DNA of 64,000 nt from Alphaproteobacteria bacterium (GTDB taxonomy: Bacteria > Pseudomonadota > Alphaproteobacteria > UBA8366), in assembly GCA_021774335.1 (NCBI GenBank), contig JAJFJD010000031.1, forward strand, positions 1 to 64,000, read 5' to 3'. The position numbers and the translations under genes are program-made. The notes under the pieces are model-generated. The model did not search any database, was not told where the DNA came from, and was given only the letters and a program-made list of their open reading frames with translations. Numbering within the stretch: position 1 is the first letter of the stretch; each line of letters opens with the position of its first letter. Positions 54,602-62,818 of the stretch are shown here, one piece after another.

Positions 54602-55141
54602 TCAGCCGGCCTTGCGGCCTTTGCCCTCTTCGCGGAGTTTCAGTTTCATGCCCGCGATCTTGTAGACATCCAACCCCGTAAGGTTGGCGATTTCTTCGAT
54701 CGGCATCGAAGTTTCCGTCAGCAGCACATGCGCGTGCCGGTGCGGGTTCATGCGCTGTTGGCTCCGGGAAGTCTGCCAATTCCGGATCGGCTTAGGAGCA
54801 GTCTTCGTCGGATGCGGTTCCAGCTTCAGCCCGCGCTCCACTGCGCGCTCGGTCGCCTCGGCGATGCGGGCTTTATCGAGCTGGATCTGGTAGTCCATCA
54901 GATGGACCACACGCGCCAGTTCGCGCTCTTGCGCGACGTTCGGGCTCTGCCGGTCGTATTCGGGACGCGGCGCCTGCATGCCGCCGGCCGCGGCATCCTC
55001 GATTGTCATGCCATGGCGTTTGGCCAACCGCTCGGCGGCGGCCATCGCGTTGTCGCGTTCCCCTTGGTACGCGCTGCTGTTCGCGAGTTCGAGCAGGTTG
55101 CGGAAGCGCTGCTGCTCGTCCTCGGTGAAGGGCTTAGTGAT
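54602..55141 (-). CDS. DUF2786 domain protein, apparent ATC start
   Basis: A protein of up to 179 residues. Residues about 5-45 match DUF2786 (FTEDEQQRFRNLLELANSSA, then AAAERLAKRHGMTIEDA). The part from ATG at 55045 (147 residues) lacks the first half of this domain. The frame stays open upstream, but holds no ATG, GTG or TTG; the codon ATC at 55141-55139 lies at the place expected for the start (I-T-K-P-F-T-E), four bases after GAGGGGAAG. A C-terminal helix-turn-helix-like part (about 140-170, IEEIANLTGLDVYKIAGMKL) may bind DNA. Function is unknown. The alternative is a start-codon mutation with translation from 55045. Confidence 0.65.
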   Translation of the reverse strand: MTKPFTEDEQQRFRNLLELANSSAYQGERDNAMAAAERLAKRHGMTIEDAAAGGMQAPRPEYDRQSPNVAQERELARVVHLMDYQIQLDKARIAEATERAVERGLKLEPHPTKTAPKPIRNWQTSRSQQRMNPHRHAHVLLTETSMPIEEIANLTGLDVYKIAGMKLKLREEGKGRKAG

Positions 55142-55296
55142 GGAACTTCCCCTCGGAAAGGTTAGGCACGAACTCCCGAGACTACACCAGGCGGTTCGGC
55201 GGGTGAATTGTTATGCGACAAATATCTCATGCTCATCCAGTGCACACGTCGGCGGCATCGCCTTAGGAAAATGTTCCAATCTATTGATATTTTGGA

Positions 55297-56190
55297 TCAT
55301 TCGGCCTTCAACTGAACCTCGTCTGGCAGCGCCATATAGTGTTTAGCGATTTCGCCGGGACGGGTTAGCCAAATCTCCGATTTTCGAGTCTGTATGTGTT
55401 CCAGCACCCGCCGCAGATGCCCGAGTCGGAAGGGCTGGCCGACGATGAAGCTGTGCAGCGAGATCACGCAGACGGTCGAAAAGGACTTCGCGCCGCGGAT
55501 ATGCTCGTCGACATGATCGATCGACATTTCGGCAAAGTCGCGGGGCCGGTCACGTCGGTAAATCATCGCCGGCTGATCGTTCAACTCGATGGTATAGGGC
55601 ACGCTCAACAGCGGTCCGGCGCGCGTGCGGGACCAGAAAGGTTGATCATCGCACAGGCCCCAATCGAGGAAATAGGTGTAGCCCGCTTCCTTTAGCAGGT
55701 CGGGCGTCACGTTCGACGGCATGAGGTACGGGCTGAGCCAGCCGAGCGGCATCGCGCCTTCGGCGTCGGTAATGATCTTCGTCGCCTCGGCGATCATCGC
55801 GCTTTCCTCGGCTTCCTCCATTTCCGACTGCGGCTTGGAGTTCGTCTTGCCGTGGCCGATCACTTCGTCGCCGCGGGCGCGGAAGGCGTCCATCACGTCC
55901 GGGCAATGTTCGTAGATCGCACTGTTGGCGATCACGCCCATGGGGATTTCCAATTCGTCGAACAGGTCCAGCAGCCGCCAGATGCCGACCCGATTGCCGT
56001 ATTCGCGCCACAGGTAGCTGCGGTGGTTGGGCGGTGCGGTGTCGCGGTCCAGGTTGACCCCGCCGCCGCCGAAGATGAAATGTTCGAGATTGATAGCGAT
56101 ATGGACGGCGACCCGCTTACCGCCGGGCCAGGTGAAATCGGGACGTTCGCGGATCGGCGAGTAGGGAAATCGGTCGAGGGACGGCAGCAT
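55297..56190 (-). CDS. Polysaccharide deacetylase-family (NodB/PuuE-like) protein
   Basis: A 297-residue protein with a NodB homology fold. The start VAVHIAINLEHFIFGGG lies near 25, VIANSAIYEHCPDVMDAFRA near 90-109 and GDEVIGHGKTNSK near 111-123 are the metal-site stretches, and the C-terminal part has VISLHSFIVGQPFRLGHLR. This resembles the allantoinase PuuE/peptidoglycan deacetylase-like branch that acts on small amides. The ATG at 56190 is preferred because AGGAG lies seven bases upstream; longer starts overlap the GST gene region. It is divergent from the GST gene. Confidence 0.86.
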   Translation of the reverse strand: MLPSLDRFPYSPIRERPDFTWPGGKRVAVHIAINLEHFIFGGGGVNLDRDTAPPNHRSYLWREYGNRVGIWRLLDLFDELEIPMGVIANSAIYEHCPDVMDAFRARGDEVIGHGKTNSKPQSEMEEAEESAMIAEATKIITDAEGAMPLGWLSPYLMPSNVTPDLLKEAGYTYFLDWGLCDDQPFWSRTRAGPLLSVPYTIELNDQPAMIYRRDRPRDFAEMSIDHVDEHIRGAKSFSTVCVISLHSFIVGQPFRLGHLRRVLEHIQTRKSEIWLTRPGEIAKHYMALPDEVQLKAE

Positions 56191-56329
56191 GGGTTTTCTC
56201 CTGGCAAGTCTAATTTGATACATGTTCGCCGGATCACATTCCGTGGTGCGCGCTTGTACAAGGTCCGGCGATGAAGAAGTATATCCCAGAATTCGCCGCG
56301 CACCGTCTTGACCAGGGAAGAGGGTACCC

Positions 56330-57043
56330 ATGATCGACGTTTACACATGGCCGACGCCGAACGGACATAAGGTCCACATCATGCTGGAGGAGGTGGGACT
56401 CGACTACACCGTGCACCCCATTGCCATCGGCAGGGGCGAACAATTTCAGGAGCATTTCCTGAAGATCAACCCGAATCACCGGATTCCGGCGATCATCGAT
56501 CAGGACGGGCCCGGCGGTGGGCCGATGAGCCTGTTCGAAAGCGGGGCGATCCTGTTCTATCTTGCCGAGAAGACCGGCAGCGATCTTCTGCCGACCGCCG
56601 CGGAACCGCGCTATCACGCGATGCAATGGCTGATGTTCCAGATGGGTGGCGTCGGGCCGATGTTCGGGCAGGCCAATCATTTCCGTGGCTACTCTGAAGA
56701 GCAACACGCCTATGCGGTCGAACGCTATACGAAGGAGGCGGGCCGGCTGCTCAGCGTGCTCAACAAGCGGCTCGGCGAGGCGGATTATCTGGCGGGCGAT
56801 GCGTACACCATCGCTGACATCGCGACCTGGCCATGGCTGCGCAATTTGCATAAGCAGGGGCAGGACATTAATGATTTTGCGAATGTCAAACGGTGGTTCG
56901 ATACGGTGGCTGACCGCCCGGCGGTACAGCGCGGCGCCGAAGTGCTTGTCGAACATCAACGGCCAGCCAACGCCGGGATGACCGACGAAGAGAAAAAATG
57001 GATGTTCGGCGACGCACAATATAAGGCCCATCAGAACGCCTAG
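56330..57043 (+). CDS. Glutathione S-transferase family protein (Nu/Ure2p-like)
   Basis: A 237-residue GST. The N-terminal thioredoxin-like domain starts MIDVYTWPTPNGHKVHIMLE, with the Thr/Asn pair (TPNGHKV) typical of the YfcG/Nu class instead of a catalytic Ser or Tyr; NPNHRIPAI and FESGAILFYLAEK complete the glutathione site. The helical C-terminal domain (about 90-215) has the N-capping segment YLAGDAYTIADIATWPWL. YfcG-like proteins show disulfide reductase activity. The aconitase-like gene follows after 22 bases and may be cotranscribed. Confidence 0.9.
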   Translation: MIDVYTWPTPNGHKVHIMLEEVGLDYTVHPIAIGRGEQFQEHFLKINPNHRIPAIIDQDGPGGGPMSLFESGAILFYLAEKTGSDLLPTAAEPRYHAMQWLMFQMGGVGPMFGQANHFRGYSEEQHAYAVERYTKEAGRLLSVLNKRLGEADYLAGDAYTIADIATWPWLRNLHKQGQDINDFANVKRWFDTVADRPAVQRGAEVLVEHQRPANAGMTDEEKKWMFGDAQYKAHQNA

Positions 57044-57065
57044 CGGCGCATTACGGAGGAACGGA

Positions 57066-59051
57066 ATGACCAAAAAGACGGCGCGCAACGTCGCGGAAAA
57101 ATTGATCGAAGCACATCTCGTATCCGGCGAAATGACGCCGGGCACCGAAATCGGTCTGCGTGTCGACCAGGGCTTGCTGCAGGACGCGTTGGGTACGCTC
57201 AGTATGCTTGCGTTGGAGGCGATGGAGATCGACCGGGTGCGCACCGATGCCGCCTGTCAGTATGTGGATCACAACCTGCTGCAGACCGATACAAAGAACG
57301 CGGATGACCATACCTTCCTGCGGACGGCGTCGGCGCGGTTCGGGATGTATTTCAGCCCGCCCGGCAACGGTATCAGTCACCCGGTGCATATGGAGCGCCT
57401 CGGCAAGCCGGGCGCCCTATTGCTCGGCTCGGACAGCCATAGCTGCGCCGCCGGGTCGCTCGGGATGTTCGGCATGGGTACCGGCAGCATCGAGGTCGCC
57501 ATGTCGCTCGCCGGGATGCCGGTCTACATCCGCATGCCGGAAGTCTGGGGCGTAAAACTGACGGGCAGCCTGCCCGACTGGGTCAGCGCCAAGGATGTGA
57601 TTCTGGAAATGCTGCGCCGCCATGGTGTGACCGGCGGTCTGGGCCGGGTGATCGAGTATTACGGGCCGGGCCTCGACGGACTGAGCGCCATGGACCGGCA
57701 CGTCATCGCCAATATGGGCGCGGAACTGGGCGCCACCACCAGCGTTTTCCCGTCCGACGGCGCCGCGCTGGAATTTTTGCGGCTGGTCGGGCGTGAGGAG
57801 GATTGGACCGAAATTCTTGCCGACGAAGGCGCGACCTATGACGTGCACGAGGAAATCGATCTCTCGACCCTGGAGCCGCTGATCGCCAAGCCATCCAGCC
57901 CCGGCAATGTGGTGCCGGTGCGTGAGGTTGCCGGCCAGCCGGTCTATCAGGCCTATATCGGATCGTCCGCCAACCCGGGATACCGGGATTTCGCTGTCGC
58001 CGCGCAGATGTTCGAGGGGCGCCAGGTCGCGACCGGGGTGTCCTTCGACATCAACCCGAGTTCGCGCGAGATGCTGGCAAACCTGATGAACGAAGGACTG
58101 CTCGCCAATCTCATTCAGGCGGGCGCGCGCTTGCATCAGGCCGGCTGCAATGGTTGCCATGGCATGGGGCAGTCGCCGGCGGCGGGCAAGAACTCGCTGC
58201 GGACGACGCCGCGCAACTTCGACGGCCGGTCCGGCGTGAAAGAGGATTTGGTCTTCCTGTGCAGTCCGGAAACGGCGGCCGCCGCGGCGCTGACCGGGGT
58301 TATCACCGACCCGCGCGATCTGGATATGCCCTATCCCAAGGTCATGCCGCCGAAAGACCCGATCCGCCTCGACAAGGCGCTGATTGCACCGCCGCCGCTC
58401 GACGAAGCGCGCTCGGTTACAATCGAAAAAGGATCGCACACATCTTCGCTGCCGTTGATCGACCCGTATCCCGATGCCGTCGCGGCGCCGATCTTGATCA
58501 AGCTCGGCGACGATGTCTCTACCGATGCCATCGCGCCGGCGGGCGCGCAGATCCTGCCCTATCGCAGCAATGTGCAGAAGACCGCCGAATTCACCCTCAT
58601 GCGCGACGACGAGACTTTTGCCGAGCGCGCCATGGCGGTGAAGGACACATCGGGGCATGTCATCCTGGGCAGCGAAAATTTCGGTCAGGGGTCAAGCCGG
58701 GTCCACGCGGTGCTATGCCCGCAATATCTCGGCGCGAAGATCGTGCTCGCCAAAAGCTTCGCGCGGATTTACTGGCAGAACCTGATCAATGCGGGAATTT
58801 TGCCGTTGACCTTCGCCGATCCGGCCGACTACGACCGTTTGGAGCAAGGCGACGTTCTCGTGCTGGACGGCGTGCATGACATGCTTCCGGATCGTCAGAA
58901 CCTGACGCTCGCCATTGAGGGCAAAGGTGGAATCGCCGTGGAGCACGCACTGACCCCGCGGCAGATCGAGATATTGATCGCGGGCGGATTGATCAACTGG
59001 GGCCGGGACAAGCTGCCGCGCGGTGACGACACGGAAACCGCGGTCGCGTGA
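57066..59051 (+). CDS. Aconitase-family hydro-lyase with Cys-to-Ser change at a cluster ligand
   Basis: A 661-residue protein with the four-domain layout of aconitases of about 640-660 residues. LLLGSDSHSCAAGSLGMFGM lies near 118, GCNGCHGMGQSP near 360 (Cys361, Cys364), and the swivel domain has SENFGQGSSRVHA and SFARIYWQNLINAGILPL near 545-580. The first cluster cysteine, normally in IGSC-T-N, is Ser301 here (IGSSANP). Canonical CGPC is also changed to CNGC. It could still hold an iron-sulfur cluster through Ser, or act on another hydroxy acid. It follows the GST gene by 22 bases. Calling it the housekeeping aconitase would be unsafe. Confidence 0.85.
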   Translation: MTKKTARNVAEKLIEAHLVSGEMTPGTEIGLRVDQGLLQDALGTLSMLALEAMEIDRVRTDAACQYVDHNLLQTDTKNADDHTFLRTASARFGMYFSPPGNGISHPVHMERLGKPGALLLGSDSHSCAAGSLGMFGMGTGSIEVAMSLAGMPVYIRMPEVWGVKLTGSLPDWVSAKDVILEMLRRHGVTGGLGRVIEYYGPGLDGLSAMDRHVIANMGAELGATTSVFPSDGAALEFLRLVGREEDWTEILADEGATYDVHEEIDLSTLEPLIAKPSSPGNVVPVREVAGQPVYQAYIGSSANPGYRDFAVAAQMFEGRQVATGVSFDINPSSREMLANLMNEGLLANLIQAGARLHQAGCNGCHGMGQSPAAGKNSLRTTPRNFDGRSGVKEDLVFLCSPETAAAAALTGVITDPRDLDMPYPKVMPPKDPIRLDKALIAPPPLDEARSVTIEKGSHTSSLPLIDPYPDAVAAPILIKLGDDVSTDAIAPAGAQILPYRSNVQKTAEFTLMRDDETFAERAMAVKDTSGHVILGSENFGQGSSRVHAVLCPQYLGAKIVLAKSFARIYWQNLINAGILPLTFADPADYDRLEQGDVLVLDGVHDMLPDRQNLTLAIEGKGGIAVEHALTPRQIEILIAGGLINWGRDKLPRGDDTETAVA

Positions 59052-59061
59052 ACCCATAGCC

Positions 59062-59754
59062 ATGCTGCTCCCCGTCTTCGACCGGAATCCGCTGCGCATC
59101 ATCCCGTTTCAGTTCATGACGATCGGAATCATGGTCGTAACCGTGTTGGTCTTCCTATGGCAGGCCAGTCTGTCGTCCGTCATGGTGGAGCGCGCTGTGC
59201 TGGTCTACGGGGTGATTCCGTCGGTGCTGGTCGGGCCGGACAATCTGGACCCGAAGCTGTTCCCGATCATGCCGGAGCTGACGTTGCTGACGTCGATATT
59301 CCTGCATGCCGACTGGTGGCATTTGCTGGGCAACATGCTGTTTCTGTGGGTCTTCGGCGACAATATCGAAGACTCGATGGGGCACTGGAAGTTTCTGCTG
59401 TTCTATCTTCTCTGCGGTGCGGCGGCGGGTTTCGCGCATGCGTTCATGTTGCCCGATCTCCAGACGCCGACGATCGGCGCGAGCGGGGCGGTGGCCGGCG
59501 TTCTTGGCGCCTATATGGTGCTGCACCCGCGGGTGAAGGTGCTGGTGATCGTGTTGAAATGGTTCCCGCTCTATGTGTCGGCTTATTTCGTGCTGGCGCT
59601 GTGGTTGGGTTTCCAGATTTTCAGCGTCTGGGTCGGCGGCGGCGGACAGGTCGCCTGGTGGGCGCATATCGGCGGTTTCGCGGCCGGCGCGATCCTGATC
59701 ATCCCCTTTCGCGATTCGCGCGTGCCTCTGTTCGACGAGGGCACGCCGCATTAA
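59062..59754 (+). CDS. Rhomboid family intramembrane serine protease
   Basis: A 230-residue protein with six or seven hydrophobic segments. The rhomboid motifs are present: HADWWHLLGNMLFLWVFG near 80-97 (helix 2), the nucleophile Ser in IGASGAVAGVLGAYM near 145-159, and the catalytic His in VAWWAHIGGFAAGAILI near 205-220. Rhomboids cleave membrane proteins within the bilayer. The ATG at 59062 lies ten bases after the aconitase-like stop. The stop faces the DUF1330 gene 13 bases away. Confidence 0.92.
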   Translation: MLLPVFDRNPLRIIPFQFMTIGIMVVTVLVFLWQASLSSVMVERAVLVYGVIPSVLVGPDNLDPKLFPIMPELTLLTSIFLHADWWHLLGNMLFLWVFGDNIEDSMGHWKFLLFYLLCGAAAGFAHAFMLPDLQTPTIGASGAVAGVLGAYMVLHPRVKVLVIVLKWFPLYVSAYFVLALWLGFQIFSVWVGGGGQVAWWAHIGGFAAGAILIIPFRDSRVPLFDEGTPH

Positions 59755-59767
59755 ATCACGACGATCT

Positions 59768-60055
59768 TCAAATCCCTTCGACGAAGATCATGTCGCCGTC
59801 GGCGGCGTCGGTGCGGTACTTGATGATCGCCTGATAGTCCTCTGAGTCGTACCAATTTTTCAGCGTTGCCATGTTGGGGAATTCCAGCACGACCATGCGG
59901 TCGGGCGTCCAATTCCCTTCCTGCGGGGTCACGTCGCCGCCGCGCACCAGATATCTGCCGCCGTGCCGTTCGATCGTCGCTGGCACTTCCGCCTGATATT
60001 TCTTGAACGTGTCGAGATCGTGAATCCTGATCTGCGCGATCAAATATGCTGCCAT
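59768..60055 (-). CDS. DUF1330 domain protein
   Basis: A 95-residue protein of the DUF1330 family, a small ferredoxin-like fold. The conserved part is AAYLIAQIRIHDLDTFKKYQ at 2-21, HGGRYLVRGGDVTPQEG near 34-50, and VLEFPNMATLKNWYDSEDYQ near 60-79. The function is unknown; the family is linked to stress or degradation by context in some genomes. GGGAGG lies seven bases before the ATG at 60055. It is divergent from the peroxiredoxin gene and shares a 257-base spacer with it. Confidence 0.9.
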   Translation of the reverse strand: MAAYLIAQIRIHDLDTFKKYQAEVPATIERHGGRYLVRGGDVTPQEGNWTPDRMVVLEFPNMATLKNWYDSEDYQAIIKYRTDAADGDMIFVEGI

Positions 60056-60220
60056 GATGGTGCCTCCCGCACTGTCGGTTTCTTCTGTGTACTGTAGCAT
60101 CGTCGGCGCACGCGGCGGCAACCGATCAAACGCATTTGTGATGTCGATTGCCGCAACATTTCCGTGTAATATTTTTTTGCTAAAGATCGAACTGCCCGGT
60201 TGCGGGTTAGGGAAACACTT

Positions 60221-60235
60221 CCAATTTAAAATTGG
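60221..60235. promoter_or_regulatory. Perfect palindrome before the peroxiredoxin gene (possible operator)
   Basis: CCAATTT-A-AAATTGG is an uninterrupted 7-bp inverted repeat with a one-base centre, 77 bases before the peroxiredoxin ATG. Its length and symmetry suit a dimeric regulator, and the location between divergent DUF1330 and peroxiredoxin genes fits an operator. The regulator is unknown. Confidence 0.4.
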
Positions 60236-60312
60236 CAGGTGTCATCCGCGATGCATGAAGGGGCTACCCCGGCAGCTTACGATCTCATCAATGGGCAATT
60301 GGGAGCACAACA

Positions 60313-60975
60313 ATGACGCTACAAATTGGCGAAACCGCGCCTGATTTTCAGGCCGAGACGACGGACGGCACGATTGGTTTCCACGATTGGGTCGGCGATT
60401 CCTGGGCGGTGCTGTTTTCGCACCCGAAGGATTTCACCCCGGTCTGCACCACCGAACTTGGATACATGGCGAAGATGAAGCCGGAATTCGAGAAGCGCGG
60501 CTGCAAGATCATGGGCCTCAGCGTCGATCCGGTCGGTGACCATGAGCGCTGGGTGCAGGATATCGAGGACGCGACCGGCCATCGGCCGAACTACCCGCTG
60601 ATCGGCGACAAGGATCTGGCCGTGGCCAAGGCCTATGGCATGCTGCCGGCCGATGCCGGCGCGAGTTCCGAGGGCCGCACGGCGGGCGACAACCAGACAG
60701 TGCGCAATGTCTTCATCGTCGGGCCGGACAAGAAGGTGAAGCTCGTCATCTCCTACCCGATGGCGACGGGCCGCAACTTCGACGAAATCCTCCGCGTTCT
60801 GGACTCCGTGCAGCTCACCGCGAAGCACGCGGTCGCGACGCCGGTGAACTGGAACCAGGGAGAGGACGTGATCATCGTCCCGACCGTGTCCGACGAGGAC
60901 GCGAAAAAGAAATATCCCGACGGCTGGAAAGCGCCGAAACCGTATATGCGGTTCGTGGCGCAGCCGCAGGACTAG
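60313..60975 (+). CDS. 1-Cys peroxiredoxin (Prx6 type)
   Basis: A 220-residue peroxidase. The peroxidatic Cys lies in FSHPKDFTPVCTTELGYM near 35-52; the C-terminal part (VATPVNWNQGEDVIIVPTVS) is the long tail typical of the Prx6/AhpC-TSA 1-Cys group, and no resolving Cys is evident there. It reduces hydrogen peroxide and organic peroxides. GGGAGCA precedes the ATG. A strong terminator follows, so it is probably monocistronic. The upstream palindrome at 60221 may regulate it. Confidence 0.94.
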   Translation: MTLQIGETAPDFQAETTDGTIGFHDWVGDSWAVLFSHPKDFTPVCTTELGYMAKMKPEFEKRGCKIMGLSVDPVGDHERWVQDIEDATGHRPNYPLIGDKDLAVAKAYGMLPADAGASSEGRTAGDNQTVRNVFIVGPDKKVKLVISYPMATGRNFDEILRVLDSVQLTAKHAVATPVNWNQGEDVIIVPTVSDEDAKKKYPDGWKAPKPYMRFVAQPQD

Positions 60976-60990
60976 TTGGCTAAACGGTTC

Positions 60991-61026
60991 GGGCGCGCGG
61001 CGAAAAACTGCGCGCCCTTATCTTTT
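60991..61026 (+). terminator. Rho-independent terminator after the peroxiredoxin gene
   Basis: An 8-bp GC stem (GGGCGCGC with GCGCGCCC, extendable by two pairs) closes a CGAAAAA loop and runs into TTATCTTTT. It starts 16 bases after the stop codon and is placed for the plus-strand gene; the minus-strand DHA2 gene ends 21 bases beyond it. Confidence 0.8.
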
Positions 61027-61046
61027 CCGGCAGTCCGGTGTGGGCG

Positions 61047-62555
61047 TTAGCTCGTCCTCTGTTTGCCGAGCATCAACGTCAACACGATCCCCATGATCGG
61101 CACCGCCACCATGATCAGGAAACTGTTCTGGAAGGCGACCAGCAGCGCTTGCCGCGACAGTTCATTGTCCAGCGCCGCGAGCCCGCGCAGGGATTCGATG
61201 TTCCACAGGATCGACGTGGTCGGGTCCCGAAGCACCTCGCGCAGGGGCGTGACGAAACCGACCAGATCGCTGCGTGTCACCTGGGAGGAACGGGTCAGTA
61301 CGGCGATGAGCAACGCCACCGCCATGGCGCCGCTCATGCCGCGCGTCAGGTTGAACAGGGCGGCGGCTTCCGGCCGCTGCGTCGGGGTCAGCGTCGAGTA
61401 GGCGATGGCGCTGAGCGGCACCATTGTGAAGCCCATGCCGAATCCCTGGCCGAAGGACGCGATGATCACGTCCCACATGCCGACCTCGGTGCCGAAAACC
61501 GCGACCGCATAGTTCGACGCGACCAAGATCAAAAACCCGAAGATCATCAACACCCGCGTGTCCATCCGCGTGGTCAGCCATCCCGCCATCGCCATAGAGA
61601 TGATCGTGGCGAACCCGCGCGGCGCCATGATGATGCCGGTGGTCATGATCGGATAGCCATACACCACCTGCACCAGGATAGGCATGATCAGCACGGTCGC
61701 GAACTGCGTCGGCCCCGACAGCGCCACCAGCATCAGCCCGGCTAGGTAGTTCTTGTTCCGCAAAAGCGTCAGGTTGAGAAACGGTTGCTTGGCGAAGCTC
61801 GTGTGCACGATGAACATGTAGATGCCGGCGATCGAAAGCGCGGCATAGACGATGATCTCCGCCGAATCGAACCAGTCTTCGCGCTCGCCCCGGTTGATCA
61901 TGAGCTGCAGCGCGCCGACCGACAGGGTGAGCAGGAAGAAGCCCAGGAAATCGAACCGCCGTTCCTGCCGTTCGCCCTCGGGCAGCAACGGCAGCATGAT
62001 CAGGAAGGACACGAATCCGAACGGCATCACCGCATAGAAGGCGTAGCGCCAGCTATAGACCTCCGCCATGTAGCCGGCCATGAGCGGGGCGATGGCCGGC
62101 CCGAGCGTGGTCGCCACACCCCACAGGCCGAGCGCGATGCCGTGCTTCTCGCGCGGGTAGATGTCCAGCATCGCCGCTTGCGACAGCGGCACCAGGATCG
62201 CGCCGCACAGGCCCAGGACCACGCGGACCGGGATGAGCTGTTCCAGGCTTTCTGTCAGACCGCAGATCGCCGATAGGATGCCGTAGACCAAGACACCGAA
62301 CAGCAGCATACGCCGCCGTCCGATATAGCCCGCCAGCCAGCCAGCGAGCGGCATGAACATCGCCGCCGTGACCAGATATGCGGTGGCAACCCAGGAAATC
62401 TGGTCGCGCGTTGCCGACAGGCTGCCTTGCATGTGGTTCAGCACGATGGCCACCACCGTGCCGTCCATGAACTGCAGCCCGGTGGCCAGCATCAGCCCCA
62501 CCGTCAGGACGAAACGGCGGCCAGGCGTAATGGCGTCAGGTCCGGCGGCGTCCAT
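61047..62555 (-). CDS. DHA2 family MFS multidrug efflux permease (EmrB-like)
   Basis: A permease of about 502 residues with fourteen hydrophobic segments, fitting the DHA2/EmrB family that exports drugs with proton antiport. The first span carries VLTVGLMLATGLQFMDGTVV (motif D1-like), and LAGYIGRRRMLLFGV (about 90) is motif A. No membrane-fusion (EmrA) gene is adjacent, so it may work alone or with one encoded elsewhere. The ATG at 62555 is chosen; a TTG at 62648 would add 31 non-conserved Pro/Arg-rich residues. It is divergent from the TauD-type gene. Confidence 0.88.
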   Translation of the reverse strand: MDAAGPDAITPGRRFVLTVGLMLATGLQFMDGTVVAIVLNHMQGSLSATRDQISWVATAYLVTAAMFMPLAGWLAGYIGRRRMLLFGVLVYGILSAICGLTESLEQLIPVRVVLGLCGAILVPLSQAAMLDIYPREKHGIALGLWGVATTLGPAIAPLMAGYMAEVYSWRYAFYAVMPFGFVSFLIMLPLLPEGERQERRFDFLGFFLLTLSVGALQLMINRGEREDWFDSAEIIVYAALSIAGIYMFIVHTSFAKQPFLNLTLLRNKNYLAGLMLVALSGPTQFATVLIMPILVQVVYGYPIMTTGIIMAPRGFATIISMAMAGWLTTRMDTRVLMIFGFLILVASNYAVAVFGTEVGMWDVIIASFGQGFGMGFTMVPLSAIAYSTLTPTQRPEAAALFNLTRGMSGAMAVALLIAVLTRSSQVTRSDLVGFVTPLREVLRDPTTSILWNIESLRGLAALDNELSRQALLVAFQNSFLIMVAVPIMGIVLTLMLGKQRTS

Positions 62556-62818
62556 GCCCTTGTCCGGCGGTGGCGGGACCGACGCGTTTGGTCCGGTTTC
62601 TGCGCGTGTCCACGGCCTGTGCCCTATGCAGTGCGGTGTGCCGCGCAATCATAGGCGTCGGGGACTCGCGGCGCATGGATTTTCCCTGTTTGAAATAGGT
62701 GGGGGAAGGCGGCGGCCTGCCGTTCCGGCAGGGCGATGCGGCGGGCCGGCAATTGCGCTAAACAACCAGAAATCCGTATCATGGGCTACTGAATAAACAA
62801 ATGGCAGGAGGAACGGCG

